Shown: positions 1 to 9,420 of the stretch, one piece after another
Layout of the letters: each line of letters starts with the position of its first letter
Position numbering within the stretch: the first letter of the stretch is position 1
Source of the DNA: a virus
Strand: one strand, 5' to 3'
Virus record (IMG/VR): IMGVR_UViG_3300031987_000009
Span: 1 to 54,609 of that record
Length of the DNA: 54,609 nucleotides
Program-made: the position numbers and the translations under genes
Notes under the pieces: model-generated
What the model saw: only the letters and a program-made list of their open reading frames with translations
The model's database searches: none
What the model was told of the DNA's origin: nothing

Positions 1-55
1 TAATGGAGTTTAAACTGAAGGTGTAAATATGTATGACAATAATATTTTTTATATT
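1..55. repeat. Terminal overlap, left copy
   Basis: These 55 bases are identical to the last 55 bases of the window (54555-54609). The copy covers the end of the 54014 fibre gene and the first codons of the gene starting at 29. An exact overlap of this length is what an assembler leaves on a circular or circularly permuted molecule, so the two ends should be joined. Confidence 0.93.
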
Positions 56-358
56 AGAAGTGGTGGGACATTACCCTTAATTAGAGCGACTATAATAGAT
101 AATGAAAATGAAATAGTCGATTTAACAAACGTATCATCTGTTAAATTCACGATGTTCAATAATGACGGTAAGAAAATAGATGAATCTGACGGAGAAGTAT
201 ATGATTCTGAAAATGGTCAAGTAACATATCAAATGTCAACGGCTGATACCGATACGGTTGGGGCGTATAATGCATACTTCAAGTTGGTTTTTCAAACAGG
301 TGATATAATGTATGCACCAGCCGTAGATACATTTGATGTTGAAATAGTTAGGACATGA
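29..358 (+). CDS. BppU-like baseplate/fibre N-terminal domain protein
   Basis: A 109-residue protein that reads as a small beta-sandwich: a polarity-type opening (IRSGGTLPLIRATI), a middle with V-K-F-T-M strand residues, and a closing strand. It resembles the N-terminal domain of phage upper-baseplate (BppU-type) proteins, which attach fibres to the tail. It begins nine bases after GGTG and directly follows the 54014 fibre gene once the circle is closed, which supports a fibre or baseplate role. The family assignment rests on fold-like pattern only. Confidence 0.6.
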   Translation: MYDNNIFYIRSGGTLPLIRATIIDNENEIVDLTNVSSVKFTMFNNDGKKIDESDGEVYDSENGQVTYQMSTADTDTVGAYNAYFKLVFQTGDIMYAPAVDTFDVEIVRT

Positions 359-370
359 TTCATCCGACAT

Positions 371-380
371 ATTTATATAT
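371..380 (+). promoter_or_regulatory. Archaeal TATA box before the 411 gene
   Basis: The sequence atttatatat lies about 30 bases before the TTG start at 411, and the GGTGAT ribosome binding site is at 402-407. Placement fits an archaeal promoter with initiation near 400, giving a very short leader. No clear BRE is visible. Confidence 0.45.
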
Positions 381-410
381 AATAAAAGACGTTTATTAAT
401 CGGTGATTTT

Positions 411-1187
411 TTGAGTAAACGAATATTAGTCATAGGTGATACTCATGTTGGTGACATACATTCAATAATGCCACCTAATGTAAAATTGTATTCAGAAGAA
501 AACGGTACACGTACGGTTGTTCAACAGAATGACATACAAAAGTTCTTTTATTCTAAATGGCTTGAAATGTGTAACGAAGGACATTTCGATGCTGTCATAT
601 GTCTCGGTGACATGTGTGATGGTTCTAACTACAAAGATAATGGTAGGGAATCATGGACAACCGATTTGGATGTACAAACGGATGTTGCAGCAGAACTATT
701 GAACATGATTGATACTGACAAGTTCTTTAATGTTTATGGTTCACCGTATCATAACGGTAAAGATTATATGTGTGACAAAACTGTAATGGATAAAGTCGGT
801 GGTAATTTTAATGTCACACAAACTCTAAATATAGAAGACCTACGTTTCTACTGCAAACATACTGTCGGTGTATCTAAACGTTTGAATACACGTGGCAGTA
901 GTTTCGGTGGAGATATAGTTAACATGATTGCAGATGAGGAATCATTCGGTAAGATAGATGTTCAGTTACGTGGTCATGCACATTATTTTTATTATCAAGA
1001 AATTGATGGTGTTCTTGGTATGGTAGCACCATGTTGGAAGTCAAGAGATTCATTTTTAAAACGTGGTGACTCAATAGTAAACGATTGTGGATACATAATT
1101 TTCAATGTAGAAGATGACAATTATAGTTTTGAGAAACATCTATTCAGAGTACCACAAGAAATAGCATTTAGAGGTACAACAGTATGA
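411..1187 (+). CDS. Calcineurin-like metallophosphoesterase
   Basis: A 258-residue protein with the ordered metal-binding motifs of calcineurin-like phosphoesterases: GDTHVG near the N-terminus, GDMCDG around residue 67, a GSPYH variant of the usual GNH motif, and RGHAHYF near the C-terminus. Such enzymes hydrolyse phosphodi- or monoesters with two metal ions. The start is TTG, chosen because GGTGAT lies four bases upstream. The stop overlaps the next start by ATGA. It lies between fibre genes and terminase in the late operon; its substrate in the virus is unknown. Confidence 0.85.
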   Translation: MSKRILVIGDTHVGDIHSIMPPNVKLYSEENGTRTVVQQNDIQKFFYSKWLEMCNEGHFDAVICLGDMCDGSNYKDNGRESWTTDLDVQTDVAAELLNMIDTDKFFNVYGSPYHNGKDYMCDKTVMDKVGGNFNVTQTLNIEDLRFYCKHTVGVSKRLNTRGSSFGGDIVNMIADEESFGKIDVQLRGHAHYFYYQEIDGVLGMVAPCWKSRDSFLKRGDSIVNDCGYIIFNVEDDNYSFEKHLFRVPQEIAFRGTTV

Positions 1188-1435
1188 ATGATGCGGATAA
1201 TATATTTTTAAGAGAAAAAATAGCAACCATTGAAACAGATGTAAAATATCTTAGACAGTCATTTGAACGATACGAAGATAAACGTAGTCATGAATGTGAC
1301 GTATGTAAAGAAGAAATATGGGATAAACTAAGTTGGCTTGAATGCAACCAATACAAAGCGATTGGTGCGATTGGTCTAATTCAATTTATTATACTCATAG
1401 TTGGACAGGTTCTAATAACAAACTTTTTATTGTGA
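1184..1435 (+). CDS. Holin-like small membrane protein
   Basis: An 83-residue protein with a charged, coiled-coil-like N-terminal part (residues 1-55, with a CDVC pair) and one hydrophobic segment (about 60-82). A soluble helix followed by a C-terminal membrane helix resembles XhlA-type haemolysin/holin accessory proteins, and the place just before terminase is common for lysis genes. Lysis function is inferred; it could also be a membrane anchor. Confidence 0.5.
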   Translation: MNDADNIFLREKIATIETDVKYLRQSFERYEDKRSHECDVCKEEIWDKLSWLECNQYKAIGAIGLIQFIILIVGQVLITNFLL

Positions 1436-1439
1436 TGAC

Positions 1440-2987
1440 ATGGATGAAGCCATTGAATGTTTCATGAATGATGTTGACTTGTCTAAAAGTCAGATAGCAG
1501 AACGTTGGAGTAATCCATTTAATATAGTTACTGACATATTCCAATACAGAGATTTAAATGGACAACTTGTTAGTTACACACCTTACGATTACTCTGTTGA
1601 TTTCATGGACTATGGTTTCAGAAATATGGATACAGATAGATGTGTGCTTAAGTCCAGACAGATTGGATTCAGTACGACTGCTGAAATGGAAGCAGTTATT
1701 CTATCAATGACACTTGAAGATACAGAGATACCATTCGTTTCTAACCAGTACAGAAACGCACAGAAACTCGTAGAAGCGTGTGGTAAGATTATACAGAACG
1801 CTAAGTATCCGTTACCATTCAAAGACCGTGATATACAGAAACAGAGAATCACAAGCGAACTTGGAACTACGATAATACCATATTCATCTAAACCTTCATC
1901 TATACGTGGTGACGCTGCTGCAAGAGTTTATCTTGACGAATTTGCTTTCGTACCTAATCAGCAAGAAACGTTAGATGCTGTTGAACCAAAGTTATCAAGA
2001 GGTGGTTCAATCACTATGATGAGTACACCACTACGTGCAGATGACTTGTTCATGAAAACATTTGATGACATGAAAGAAGGTAAGATAGAAGGTAAGACTT
2101 GGTATCTACCATTGTATGATGAGAACGAAATTGATGTAAACAAACCATTGACTGCACAAGATGTAACGCCTATATGCCCAGATTTGGATATACGTAGACC
2201 TGAGAACGTACGTGCTAAGAGTATTGATAGGTTCTTACAGGAATACATGTGTCAACCAATCGATGAGATTAACGCATATTATCCATATGAACTAATACTT
2301 GAGACTACTAAGTTTGAACCAAACGACAGTACAAGTCAGGGTTATACAGTAATGGGATTAGACCATGCATTGATTAAAGATGAAACGGTATTCGTTATCA
2401 ATAACATAATAGATGGTACACGTAACAATATTGTTTATGTTGAGAGTACACAAGCAGATTATTATGAACAGTTACGTAGAGCAAAACAACTATACAAAAA
2501 TTTTAATGTTGATAAGATACGTGCAGATGCTACTTCTGAAATGGGTGCACAAGTTGAACGTGACTTGCGTAACATATTTGGCAATATCGTTGATGGTGTT
2601 AAGTACACAAATATGATTAAGAATGATATGGCTATGCGTTTAAAGTACTTAATGCAGAATACACATAATGGGTTTACACCAGATATACGTATGGTAGATG
2701 ACGCTGATTTAATTAGTCAGATACATAACATACAGGTTGAGGTAACACAGGCAGGTGTAACCAAATACAGTGGTAAGCATGGCGGTGGTTTAGATGATAT
2801 GGTTAATGCATTATGGTTAAGCATACCACCGGAAATAATTGAACGTATGGATAAACCAGTTATAACAAAAGCAGAACATGCACCTAAACGTAAAAGTAAA
2901 CCAGAGAGTAAACAAAAGGTTGGCTTTGCTATATCAAAATCATCCGGTAGAAAACTTAAGTCCAGACAGCAGAGAGGTACACTATGA
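1440..2987 (+). CDS. terL: Large terminase subunit
   Basis: A 515-residue packaging motor. The ATPase half includes the CVLKSRQIGFS stretch at the Walker A position and VYLDEFAFV as Walker B (D-E pair). The nuclease half has metal-binding acidic clusters (VMGLDHA, IRADATSEMG, GLDDMVNALW) typical of the RNase-H-like terminase nuclease. It cuts and pumps DNA into the prohead through the portal encoded next door; the genes overlap by ATGA. The small-subunit candidate is at 49504, separated by fibre genes. Confidence 0.93.
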   Translation: MDEAIECFMNDVDLSKSQIAERWSNPFNIVTDIFQYRDLNGQLVSYTPYDYSVDFMDYGFRNMDTDRCVLKSRQIGFSTTAEMEAVILSMTLEDTEIPFVSNQYRNAQKLVEACGKIIQNAKYPLPFKDRDIQKQRITSELGTTIIPYSSKPSSIRGDAAARVYLDEFAFVPNQQETLDAVEPKLSRGGSITMMSTPLRADDLFMKTFDDMKEGKIEGKTWYLPLYDENEIDVNKPLTAQDVTPICPDLDIRRPENVRAKSIDRFLQEYMCQPIDEINAYYPYELILETTKFEPNDSTSQGYTVMGLDHALIKDETVFVINNIIDGTRNNIVYVESTQADYYEQLRRAKQLYKNFNVDKIRADATSEMGAQVERDLRNIFGNIVDGVKYTNMIKNDMAMRLKYLMQNTHNGFTPDIRMVDDADLISQIHNIQVEVTQAGVTKYSGKHGGGLDDMVNALWLSIPPEIIERMDKPVITKAEHAPKRKSKPESKQKVGFAISKSSGRKLKSRQQRGTL

Positions 2988-4285
2988 ATATTAAAGATTT
3001 CATCTTAAACTTAGCAGAAGATACTAAAGATAATACAATCGCTAAATTATCTGCAAGAGTACGTAGAAGTAAAGGTACTGAGAGAGAACGACCTAACCGT
3101 AACAGTACATTATATTGGGATATATACAGAACAGATGCTTTAGCAGGTGCAGGCATAGATTATACTATCAATTTCGTATGTGGTGCAGGTTTCGATGTAC
3201 GTATCTTAGATGACGAAGGTAACGAACAAGACTTGCCTTGGTTTGACAAGATGTTACGTAACAGTAAACCTAAACAGAAAACGATAGAGTTTCTAAAGGA
3301 TGGTTTGATTGAAGGTGACGGTTACATGTACTTACAGGAATCAGAGACAGCCGATGATTGGTACGCTGGTTTCGATGTAATACCTGCTACACAAGTACGT
3401 ATTGAACGGGATGAGTTTAATAATATAAAACAATTTGTACAAGAGGTAGGTCAGGGTGAAGATGATTACCCAACGTTTGAACCTAACAGAGTTGCACATT
3501 ATCGTAACAGACCGATAAGTGGTGAAGCATACGGTAGAAGTGATATTGAACCAATCGTTGAAGCATCTGAAATACTTAGAGACATGCAGATAGATTTGGC
3601 TAACTTCATTAGTACTAAGGCATATCCACCTATACTTTGGAAACTTGGTAACTCTGAACAACCTTGGGGTGCTAACTTAGTCGAAGAATGGGCTAAGACA
3701 AGAGAAGAAATCGAACCCGGTGACCAAATCAGTGTACAAGGTGATGTAAGTTATGAAGCGGTTGGTGTAAGCAGTGAAACGCTTGATGTACAACCGTACC
3801 TATTATTCTTCGCTTCCCTCGTTGTGTCTGGACTAAGAGTGCCTGCTGCTTTAACATCACTAATTAAAGATATGGGTCAGTTTACTGCTGATAGTCAAGC
3901 GAATGCTTACGCAAGACGTATCAATGATTTGAGACAACAGTTAGCAGAGATTTTAGAAGTCGATGTATTCAATAGAATACTTAGACAGAATAACGCTGGA
4001 CAATATCATGCAGAAGTTGTATGGAGAAAGCATGACGATGAAGCAGAACGTATGGCTGTAAACAACGTTGTACAGTTAGTACAGAATGGTATCATTAGCG
4101 ATACTGAAGCACGTGAATCTGTTGGTTATCCACAGGTAGTCAAAGGTGAACTAAAGAAGCCTGTTGACAAACCAGAGAATGTTGAACCAGCGATACCAAA
4201 CGAATCTAATCAAAACACATCTGATGATGTTACTGAAGATAATCGTACAGGTTCTAAACGTATGGAAGCAACAGATGAAACATAA
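2984..4285 (+). CDS. Portal protein
   Basis: A 433-residue protein following terminase with an ATGA overlap. It has portal features: an N-terminal helix-rich region, the phrase YGRSDIEPI (conserved G-x-S-x-I/L around the stem in HK97/SPP1-type portals), a long central helical region, and a C-terminal acidic tail. Portals form the dodecameric channel at one capsid vertex. The assignment rests on length, the motif and synteny between terL and the protease/scaffold gene. Confidence 0.9.
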   Translation: MNIKDFILNLAEDTKDNTIAKLSARVRRSKGTERERPNRNSTLYWDIYRTDALAGAGIDYTINFVCGAGFDVRILDDEGNEQDLPWFDKMLRNSKPKQKTIEFLKDGLIEGDGYMYLQESETADDWYAGFDVIPATQVRIERDEFNNIKQFVQEVGQGEDDYPTFEPNRVAHYRNRPISGEAYGRSDIEPIVEASEILRDMQIDLANFISTKAYPPILWKLGNSEQPWGANLVEEWAKTREEIEPGDQISVQGDVSYEAVGVSSETLDVQPYLLFFASLVVSGLRVPAALTSLIKDMGQFTADSQANAYARRINDLRQQLAEILEVDVFNRILRQNNAGQYHAEVVWRKHDDEAERMAVNNVVQLVQNGIISDTEARESVGYPQVVKGELKKPVDKPENVEPAIPNESNQNTSDDVTEDNRTGSKRMEATDET

Positions 4286-4286
4286 T

Positions 4287-4305
4287 AACCGAAACCTTTA
4301 TATAG
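4287..4305 (+). promoter_or_regulatory. Archaeal BRE/TATA promoter
   Basis: aaccgaaacc (BRE) is followed directly by tttatatag (TATA). Expected initiation about 27 bases downstream leaves a short leader before ATG 4336. The same BRE/TATA arrangement occurs at 49461-49479. It probably boosts the head genes from within the late operon. Confidence 0.8.
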
Positions 4306-4335
4306 TATAAAAAACATATAGGAGTATGTATAATT

Positions 4336-4554
4336 ATGGCAGAATTTCAACCATGTAGATGTCTTATATATGATTGTTCTACGAGAGCAAATCTTATAGC
4401 AGGACACTACTATTGCCATAGTCTGTGGAACAAGATGAAAAGTAATCCAAACGCATACTATAAGTATACAAAGACAGAAGTACGTGCAGAACATGCACGT
4501 ATCGTAAAGTGTCTTAAGAAGAATGGCTATGAACACGATTCTCCACTGGACTGA
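4336..4554 (+). CDS. Small Cys-rich protein of the head module
   Basis: A 72-residue basic protein with CRCLIYDC near the N-terminus and YYCHSLWNKMK later, so a small zinc-binding fold is possible. It lies between portal and protease/scaffold behind its own promoter; AGGAG precedes the ATG. No family recognised. Confidence 0.75.
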   Translation: MAEFQPCRCLIYDCSTRANLIAGHYYCHSLWNKMKSNPNAYYKYTKTEVRAEHARIVKCLKKNGYEHDSPLD

Positions 4555-4560
4555 TACATT

Positions 4561-5415
4561 ATGGGTATGCAAATAAGCGGTATAGCAACTGTACCCACTA
4601 CATATTACTCAAACAGTGGTAAAGCAGTAGAGATTAGACCAGAGGATATACAAAGTGCTATTAACAATAGTGCTAACGTAAACTTCCAGATTGGTCATGA
4701 CGAACTTGCTGAACCAGTAGGTGAAGCATTTGCTTTACGTATGAACAGTAAAGGTGGTATGTACTACGGTGCAAGTATAGACAATGAATATACTGAAAAT
4801 ATGATACAATCTATTTTTGACGATGGTAAGATACCCAATGTATCAGTCAATTTAGTACCAACTGAAGATGCTACAATCGAAGTTACAGCAACAGAAGATG
4901 GTACTGAAAAATACACTGCTGACAGTTGGAGACTTGGGCATATAGGTATCGTTGATTCAGGTAGATGCAAACCAGAACAGGGATGCGGTATTTTCGATTA
5001 TCAAATATTAAATTCATCTAAAGGTGATGTAATGACAGACAACAACGATGTAGGTAAAGAAGAACTGGCACTTGAACTGAGTGAACTTAAGGACACCATT
5101 TCTAAGAAGGATGAAAAAATATCCAAACTTGAATCTGGTGTCAAAGACCTTGAGTTAGCACTCAGTGAAGCCGAAGATACAATTAAGCAGTTTAAGGAAC
5201 AGCAACTTGAAGAAAAGAGAAATGCTATCCTGAAACTCGATGACAGTATCGAAGCAGACGAACTCAAAGAGGTTAAAGACCCTAAAGCACTTGAACTTAT
5301 GTTATCTGGACTTCGTGACAGAACTTCACGTAAACACAGAGCACAAGAAGAAGACAAAGAAAATGACATTAACGATGTACTTGCTGACTTTAAGAAGGCA
5401 GTGTATGGTGCATAA
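4561..5415 (+). CDS. Prohead protease fused to scaffold
   Basis: A 284-residue protein in two parts. Residues 1-150 look like a phage prohead protease domain: IGHDELAEPVGEA contains a candidate catalytic His, and NVSVNLVP a candidate Ser. Residues about 160-240 are a charged coiled coil (ELSELKDTISKKDEKISKL) typical of scaffold. It sits directly before the decoration and major capsid genes, where protease and scaffold are expected. Fusing the two is common. The catalytic residues are inferred. Confidence 0.72.
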   Translation: MGMQISGIATVPTTYYSNSGKAVEIRPEDIQSAINNSANVNFQIGHDELAEPVGEAFALRMNSKGGMYYGASIDNEYTENMIQSIFDDGKIPNVSVNLVPTEDATIEVTATEDGTEKYTADSWRLGHIGIVDSGRCKPEQGCGIFDYQILNSSKGDVMTDNNDVGKEELALELSELKDTISKKDEKISKLESGVKDLELALSEAEDTIKQFKEQQLEEKRNAILKLDDSIEADELKEVKDPKALELMLSGLRDRTSRKHRAQEEDKENDINDVLADFKKAVYGA

Positions 5416-5438
5416 ATATTTTAAGAGAGTGATAAACA

Positions 5439-6086
5439 ATGACTGACAACACATCTGATTATGCTGGTAATTATGGTAGAGGCATAGTTATTACATGTAT
5501 TTTAAACGAAGGTGCACCTACTGTAACTGGTAGGACTTATGACGAACTTGGTGAGAACGCTAAAGGCATCGTATATGCATCTGAACTTACTGAAAACGAT
5601 TTCGTAGCCATTACTAATGACAGTGACGTAACTTTCGATGACTGTGATGGTGTACCAGTTGTAGAGAAACCATCTAACGGTGAACAACTCGTTGTAGGTA
5701 AAATCGTAGGTACTCCACGTATTGTTAAGACACCACCTAACAGTGCAGCAGCAGACACTTTATCTGAACGTATCTCTGGTGGATATTACAGGATTGCTAA
5801 CGTTGAACTGATGGCTGGAATCACATCCATACAGAAAGCAACTGTTATGTGTGATGGTTCTAACGCTACTGTACCCGGTGTTGGCACTACACTCAAACTT
5901 AACATCACATCTGAATTTGACTCTGATAGATTCGATGATGGTAACAACACAATGCAGTTAGATACTGCTGCAAGTGGTGGTACTGGTCTTATACCATTCC
6001 ATTACGTACCAGCAGGTACAGACGGTGACACCTATTCATGTCTCGTTGGTGTAACTGGACTTATTACAGCCGTAACAGGGGCATAA
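5439..6086 (+). CDS. Probable head decoration protein
   Basis: A 215-residue Gly/Thr-rich beta protein without Lys-rich tails, located between the protease/scaffold and the major capsid protein. This is the usual position of capsid-stabilising (decoration) proteins. It is preceded by GAGTGATAAACA and ATG. No exact family recognised. Confidence 0.6.
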   Translation: MTDNTSDYAGNYGRGIVITCILNEGAPTVTGRTYDELGENAKGIVYASELTENDFVAITNDSDVTFDDCDGVPVVEKPSNGEQLVVGKIVGTPRIVKTPPNSAAADTLSERISGGYYRIANVELMAGITSIQKATVMCDGSNATVPGVGTTLKLNITSEFDSDRFDDGNNTMQLDTAASGGTGLIPFHYVPAGTDGDTYSCLVGVTGLITAVTGA

Positions 6087-6109
6087 TCAAATAACGGAGA
6101 TTGATAATT

Positions 6110-7075
6110 ATGGTATCTGGAACTAATGAGAGATTTTTACAGCCTGACGTAGCGATAACAACCGCTTATCAGAAGATGGAACCGTACCTTGTATGGTTAG
6201 ATTATGTCGACCCTATGATGGAAGAAAGTAACGCTTTCCTCTATCGTTATGACGACAGTAACAAGTCTGAAGACCCAATGAAAGAAACCGCACCACTTCA
6301 CCTGCTTGGGGGTCAGTTCCCTGAACTTGACATGACCAGAGGTAATGTAACTAGTGCTGCAATCAAAGCAAAGGGATTCAGTATAAGGCTTCCACGTGAC
6401 TTACTTAAAGGTAGCAACTCTGCTGCTGAAATGATGAGGGCATACAATACAGCAGGTTTCTGGTTGGCTGAACTTATCAACACTGACATCATTACCGATA
6501 TGAAATCTGGTGCAAATACTTCTACAAGTAATTTCAGTCCAGATGTAACTTGGGATGATGCAACTGCTACACCTGTCGCTGACCTTCGTGACTTTGCAAG
6601 GGATATGATTACACCCGGTTACCCATACCGTATGACTGACATCTTTGCAGAGGAACAGAACTGGTATGAACTCATTGATTATCTTTCTGATATAGATGTC
6701 AATGAATACAAACAGAAGAACATGTTTGGTGTACCAACTGTACGTACAGACATGGTAGATGTACCGCTTGCAGGACAGGTACATATGCTCATGAGTGGTA
6801 TTGACGAAGGTGAACTTATCGGTATTGACGGTAGGAATCCAGTAGCAGAAATGCACTACTACAACGACCCACAGTACTCTGTACCACAGATTACTTACAA
6901 TACTGTCGATAGTGCATCTGGTCAGGAACGTAGTGTCACTGTACCTAACTATGGTATTAACTTCGACCAGTACGTTGAACCAGACACTAAAGACACTATT
7001 GTACAGTTCTGGACTGAGAATAAGACTGTCGTTACACATTCCAAAGGAATCCTTTACAGTTCAAGTGGTATCTAA
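6110..7075 (+). CDS. Major capsid protein, HK97 fold
   Basis: A protein of about 321 residues. The helix-rich N-terminal section is followed by a region resembling the HK97 P-domain and A-loop (AEEQNWYELIDYLSDIDVNEY, then FGVPTVRTDMVDVPL). The order protease/scaffold, decoration, capsid supports the call. The ATG at 6110 is chosen over the in-frame TTG at 6101 because GGAGA at 6096-6100 gives normal spacing to the ATG. Confidence 0.88.
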   Translation: MVSGTNERFLQPDVAITTAYQKMEPYLVWLDYVDPMMEESNAFLYRYDDSNKSEDPMKETAPLHLLGGQFPELDMTRGNVTSAAIKAKGFSIRLPRDLLKGSNSAAEMMRAYNTAGFWLAELINTDIITDMKSGANTSTSNFSPDVTWDDATATPVADLRDFARDMITPGYPYRMTDIFAEEQNWYELIDYLSDIDVNEYKQKNMFGVPTVRTDMVDVPLAGQVHMLMSGIDEGELIGIDGRNPVAEMHYYNDPQYSVPQITYNTVDSASGQERSVTVPNYGINFDQYVEPDTKDTIVQFWTENKTVVTHSKGILYSSSGI

Positions 7076-7138
7076 ACCACCTGAACTATTTTTTTATTTA
7101 TGGACTTAACCAGTACATAACATCAGGAGTTAATATTT

Positions 7139-7642
7139 ATGACTTATACAGCAACAACTGCACAGGAATTTAGACGTAAGAAAGGCACGATGTCACAGAA
7201 GTTAGCAGACGAATTTACGGATATAGATACTGAAATAGATAAAATAAAATCTAAATTTGTTATGCTTACATCATCTGATATAACCGAAGCAACTACTGGA
7301 ATTGATTTAGCAAGTGGTTCTGATATTACACAATATGGTGTATTCGTAGCACCTGTTGACATAACTGTTGTTTCAATGAAAGATTATCTTACAGAAGCAT
7401 ATGTAAAAGATACAGTCGATGCTAAAATAGAAATATACGATGATGCAGTCACACCTAACAAAATCTTTGGTAGAACTTTGGATGGAACAGGTGAAGATGC
7501 TGCAACATTTACTTCTACTAATCCAGAAACAGACGAAGAAAACATAACAGCAGGCACAAGATTAGACCTTAAAGCCGTTAACACTGCATCAAGTTCTGGT
7601 ACTGGACATGCAATTGTTATGATTGAATATATCGAACAATGA
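7139..7642 (+). CDS. Virion structural protein with beta-rich C-terminus
   Basis: A 167-residue protein. The first 40 residues are helical (RRKKGTMSQKLADEF), the rest is beta-rich with many Thr and Asp. It follows the capsid gene and uses AGGAG with ATG. It may be a second decoration or a spike protein. No family identified. Confidence 0.65.
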   Translation: MTYTATTAQEFRRKKGTMSQKLADEFTDIDTEIDKIKSKFVMLTSSDITEATTGIDLASGSDITQYGVFVAPVDITVVSMKDYLTEAYVKDTVDAKIEIYDDAVTPNKIFGRTLDGTGEDAATFTSTNPETDEENITAGTRLDLKAVNTASSSGTGHAIVMIEYIEQ

Positions 7643-7652
7643 TGTGGTCATA

Positions 7653-8343
7653 ATGACTAATTATGATGTAACGATTTATAATAGTCTTTATGAAGCAGAA
7701 CAAGCACTTGAAGGTATAGACAATGCGATAAACATTGTCGCAATACCTTTTAAAGACGGTGTGCTTACTAAAATACTACTTCTAACAGGCATAGGTGAAC
7801 AATTAGAACAAACTATAAGTGATTTAACAGTTGAAATAACAGCAACATCTGTAACTGAAGGTGCATCAATAAAAATACAGGGTACATCTGATAATGTCAA
7901 TTATGGTGATTTACACAGTTTGAACTTGCTGAATTGTATGTCCATGCTAACACAACATCTACCAGTATACCAAGTCAAAACACATGGGTAACAGTTGAAA
8001 ACTTACTTGAAGGCAACGGTAGAACACTGGAATATCATAATGATAACGGTGATACATATATAAAAATACCATCGAACCATGCAGGAAATATTGGATTACA
8101 TGGACTACTACGATAACTGGAAATCCAGTTGATATATTTGAATACGGTATATTTATAAATGAAAATATAGTTAATAAAAGTATATCACGTAATAACCAAG
8201 GTTTCGCTGGATACGGTAACTTGTCTGGTACTTCTATATTAGATTTAAGTGACGGTGATGAAATTAGGTGTGCTATACGTAACATAGAAACAGATGGTGA
8301 CATAACTATATATAATTGTAACGTTGCTATTGTACGCATATAA
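7653..8343 (+). pseudogene. Decoration/spike-like gene broken by two frameshifts
   Basis: A single protein is readable in three successive frames. Frame one from ATG 7653 runs to about 7918 (it ends at TAA 7989), frame two from about 7920 ends at TAA 8114, and frame three from 8089 ends at TAA 8341. Joined, the C-terminal part reads ELYVHANTTSTSIPSQNTW, then IFEYGIFINENIVNKSISR, then GDITIYNCNVAIVRI. This is coherent and resembles the beta-jelly-roll (C1q/TNF-like) decoration domains common in environmental phages. Both breaks equal loss of one base, so either the gene has decayed or the assembly carries two deletions. Confidence 0.7.
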
Positions 8344-8351
8344 GCACACAG

Positions 8352-8426
8352 AGAGCCATACAGAGGACTTTAGACGTTAACGAATGCCATAGTACCTATT
8401 TCAAAATAAAACTTCTGTATGGCTCT
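8352..8426. repeat. Stem-loop element E1
   Basis: Thirteen-base perfect arms, agagccatacaga (8352-8364) and tctgtatggctct (8414-8426), enclose a loop with GACTTTA, CGAATG and ATAGTACCTAT. T-rich sequence follows. Related elements lie at 18821, 38958 and 46668. It falls between a gene end and the next promoter, so it may terminate or process the upstream transcript. Confidence 0.7.
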
Positions 8427-8464
8427 TATTTTGGCTTTAATAGATTATTTGTCCAGACAGATGA

Positions 8465-8480
8465 GCGATAAGTTTATATA
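8465..8480 (+). promoter_or_regulatory. Archaeal promoter for the neck/tail genes
   Basis: gcgataag is followed by tttatata (8473-8480). Initiation about 27 bases after the TATA centre falls next to ATG 8506, so this transcript is probably leaderless. The gcgata(a/g)g box upstream of TATA recurs at 18745-18760 and twice near 37.6 kb. Confidence 0.7.
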
Positions 8481-8505
8481 ACATTAGAAACATAAGGTAG
8501 TATAT

Positions 8506-8973
8506 ATGTATTGCGATATAGATGATGTAAGACTGATGTTACCCGAAGTAACAGCAGATATACTACGTGATAGCACCATCATCTATTTCATCGAAGATGC
8601 ACAGGAACGTATTGATGTTAGGTTACGTGGAGTGTACGATGTACCATTCACGACTGCACCTGCACACATACAAAATCTTTGTGCATTGTATGCATCATAC
8701 TTAACGTTGCGTGTATATCCAGACCAAACGGTAGAGGATGATTTAGAAAGACTTTGGGATGATATAGATACACTGTTATCTAATCTAACAAATGGTAAGG
8801 ATGACTTAGGTGACAGTTATAAAGTTTCTGATAGTCTGTCTGAACCAATGTTTGTCATAACTAAATCTAAGAGATACCGTAAAAGTGATGTATATGACAC
8901 ACGTAATGAACTAATTATATCTAACGAATCTGAAGATGTATTGCTTGATACAGAAACAATAGTTAAGAAGTGA
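8506..8973 (+). CDS. Head-tail connector (gp6-like)
   Basis: A 155-residue mostly helical protein starting MYCDIDDVRLMLPEV, with a long central stretch (AHIQNLCALYASYLTL) of the kind found in phage head-tail adaptor proteins. It is the first gene after the head genes and is followed by a tail-terminator-like gene and the tail tube, the standard neck order. No ribosome binding site is seen, consistent with a leaderless start. Confidence 0.7.
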   Translation: MYCDIDDVRLMLPEVTADILRDSTIIYFIEDAQERIDVRLRGVYDVPFTTAPAHIQNLCALYASYLTLRVYPDQTVEDDLERLWDDIDTLLSNLTNGKDDLGDSYKVSDSLSEPMFVITKSKRYRKSDVYDTRNELIISNESEDVLLDTETIVKK

Positions 8974-8979
8974 TTGTAA

Positions 8980-9420
8980 ATGGCTAATATAGATTTAAGT
9001 TCATTTGAAGATAATCTAAAAAATATTTTACAGTCTAACTCAACTATTGTAAACAATACTACAAGGATAAATACTGGTATGTTTGATATTGGTTCAGTTA
9101 GAGGTATACAACTATATGTCAAAGCAGAACCATATCAGAATAGTACAGAAAGCAGGTTATTAAATGCACGTAGATATGAGATACCTGTTAATGTACATAT
9201 GGTATGTCGTAGTAGAACGTTAAGCAATCTACATTCAGACATACGTGATTTGTACCCTGAGATTGAAGAAACAATCCAGAAAAACAATAGATTAAACGGT
9301 ATCAGCAATGGTATAATTAGTTATGATGTAGAACCATATGAGATAGATGATGAGAACGGTAATCCAGAAGCATACATACTAACAATAACGGTATTGTATG
9401 ATTTCATATTAACATTATAA
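8980..9420 (+). CDS. Probable tail terminator / tail-completion protein
   Basis: A 146-residue alpha/beta protein located six bases after the connector gene and just before the tail-tube gene. The sequence has a helix, paired strands (RRYEIPVNVHMVC) and a C-terminal hydrophobic strand (YILTITVLYDFILTL), as in tail terminator folds. Role assigned mainly by position. Confidence 0.6.
   Translation: MANIDLSSFEDNLKNILQSNSTIVNNTTRINTGMFDIGSVRGIQLYVKAEPYQNSTESRLLNARRYEIPVNVHMVCRSRTLSNLHSDIRDLYPEIEETIQKNNRLNGISNGIISYDVEPYEIDDENGNPEAYILTITVLYDFILTL

Noticed and set aside
5001-5369. Ser/Leu-rich minus-strand frame opposite the scaffold
   Set aside because: Its Ser/Leu bias is the complement of a Glu/Lys-rich coiled coil; no ribosome binding site.
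6401-7039. 212-codon minus-strand frame inside the capsid gene
   Set aside because: It lies opposite the capsid gene, has a Cys/His/Val-rich unnatural composition and no start signal, so it is a shadow frame.
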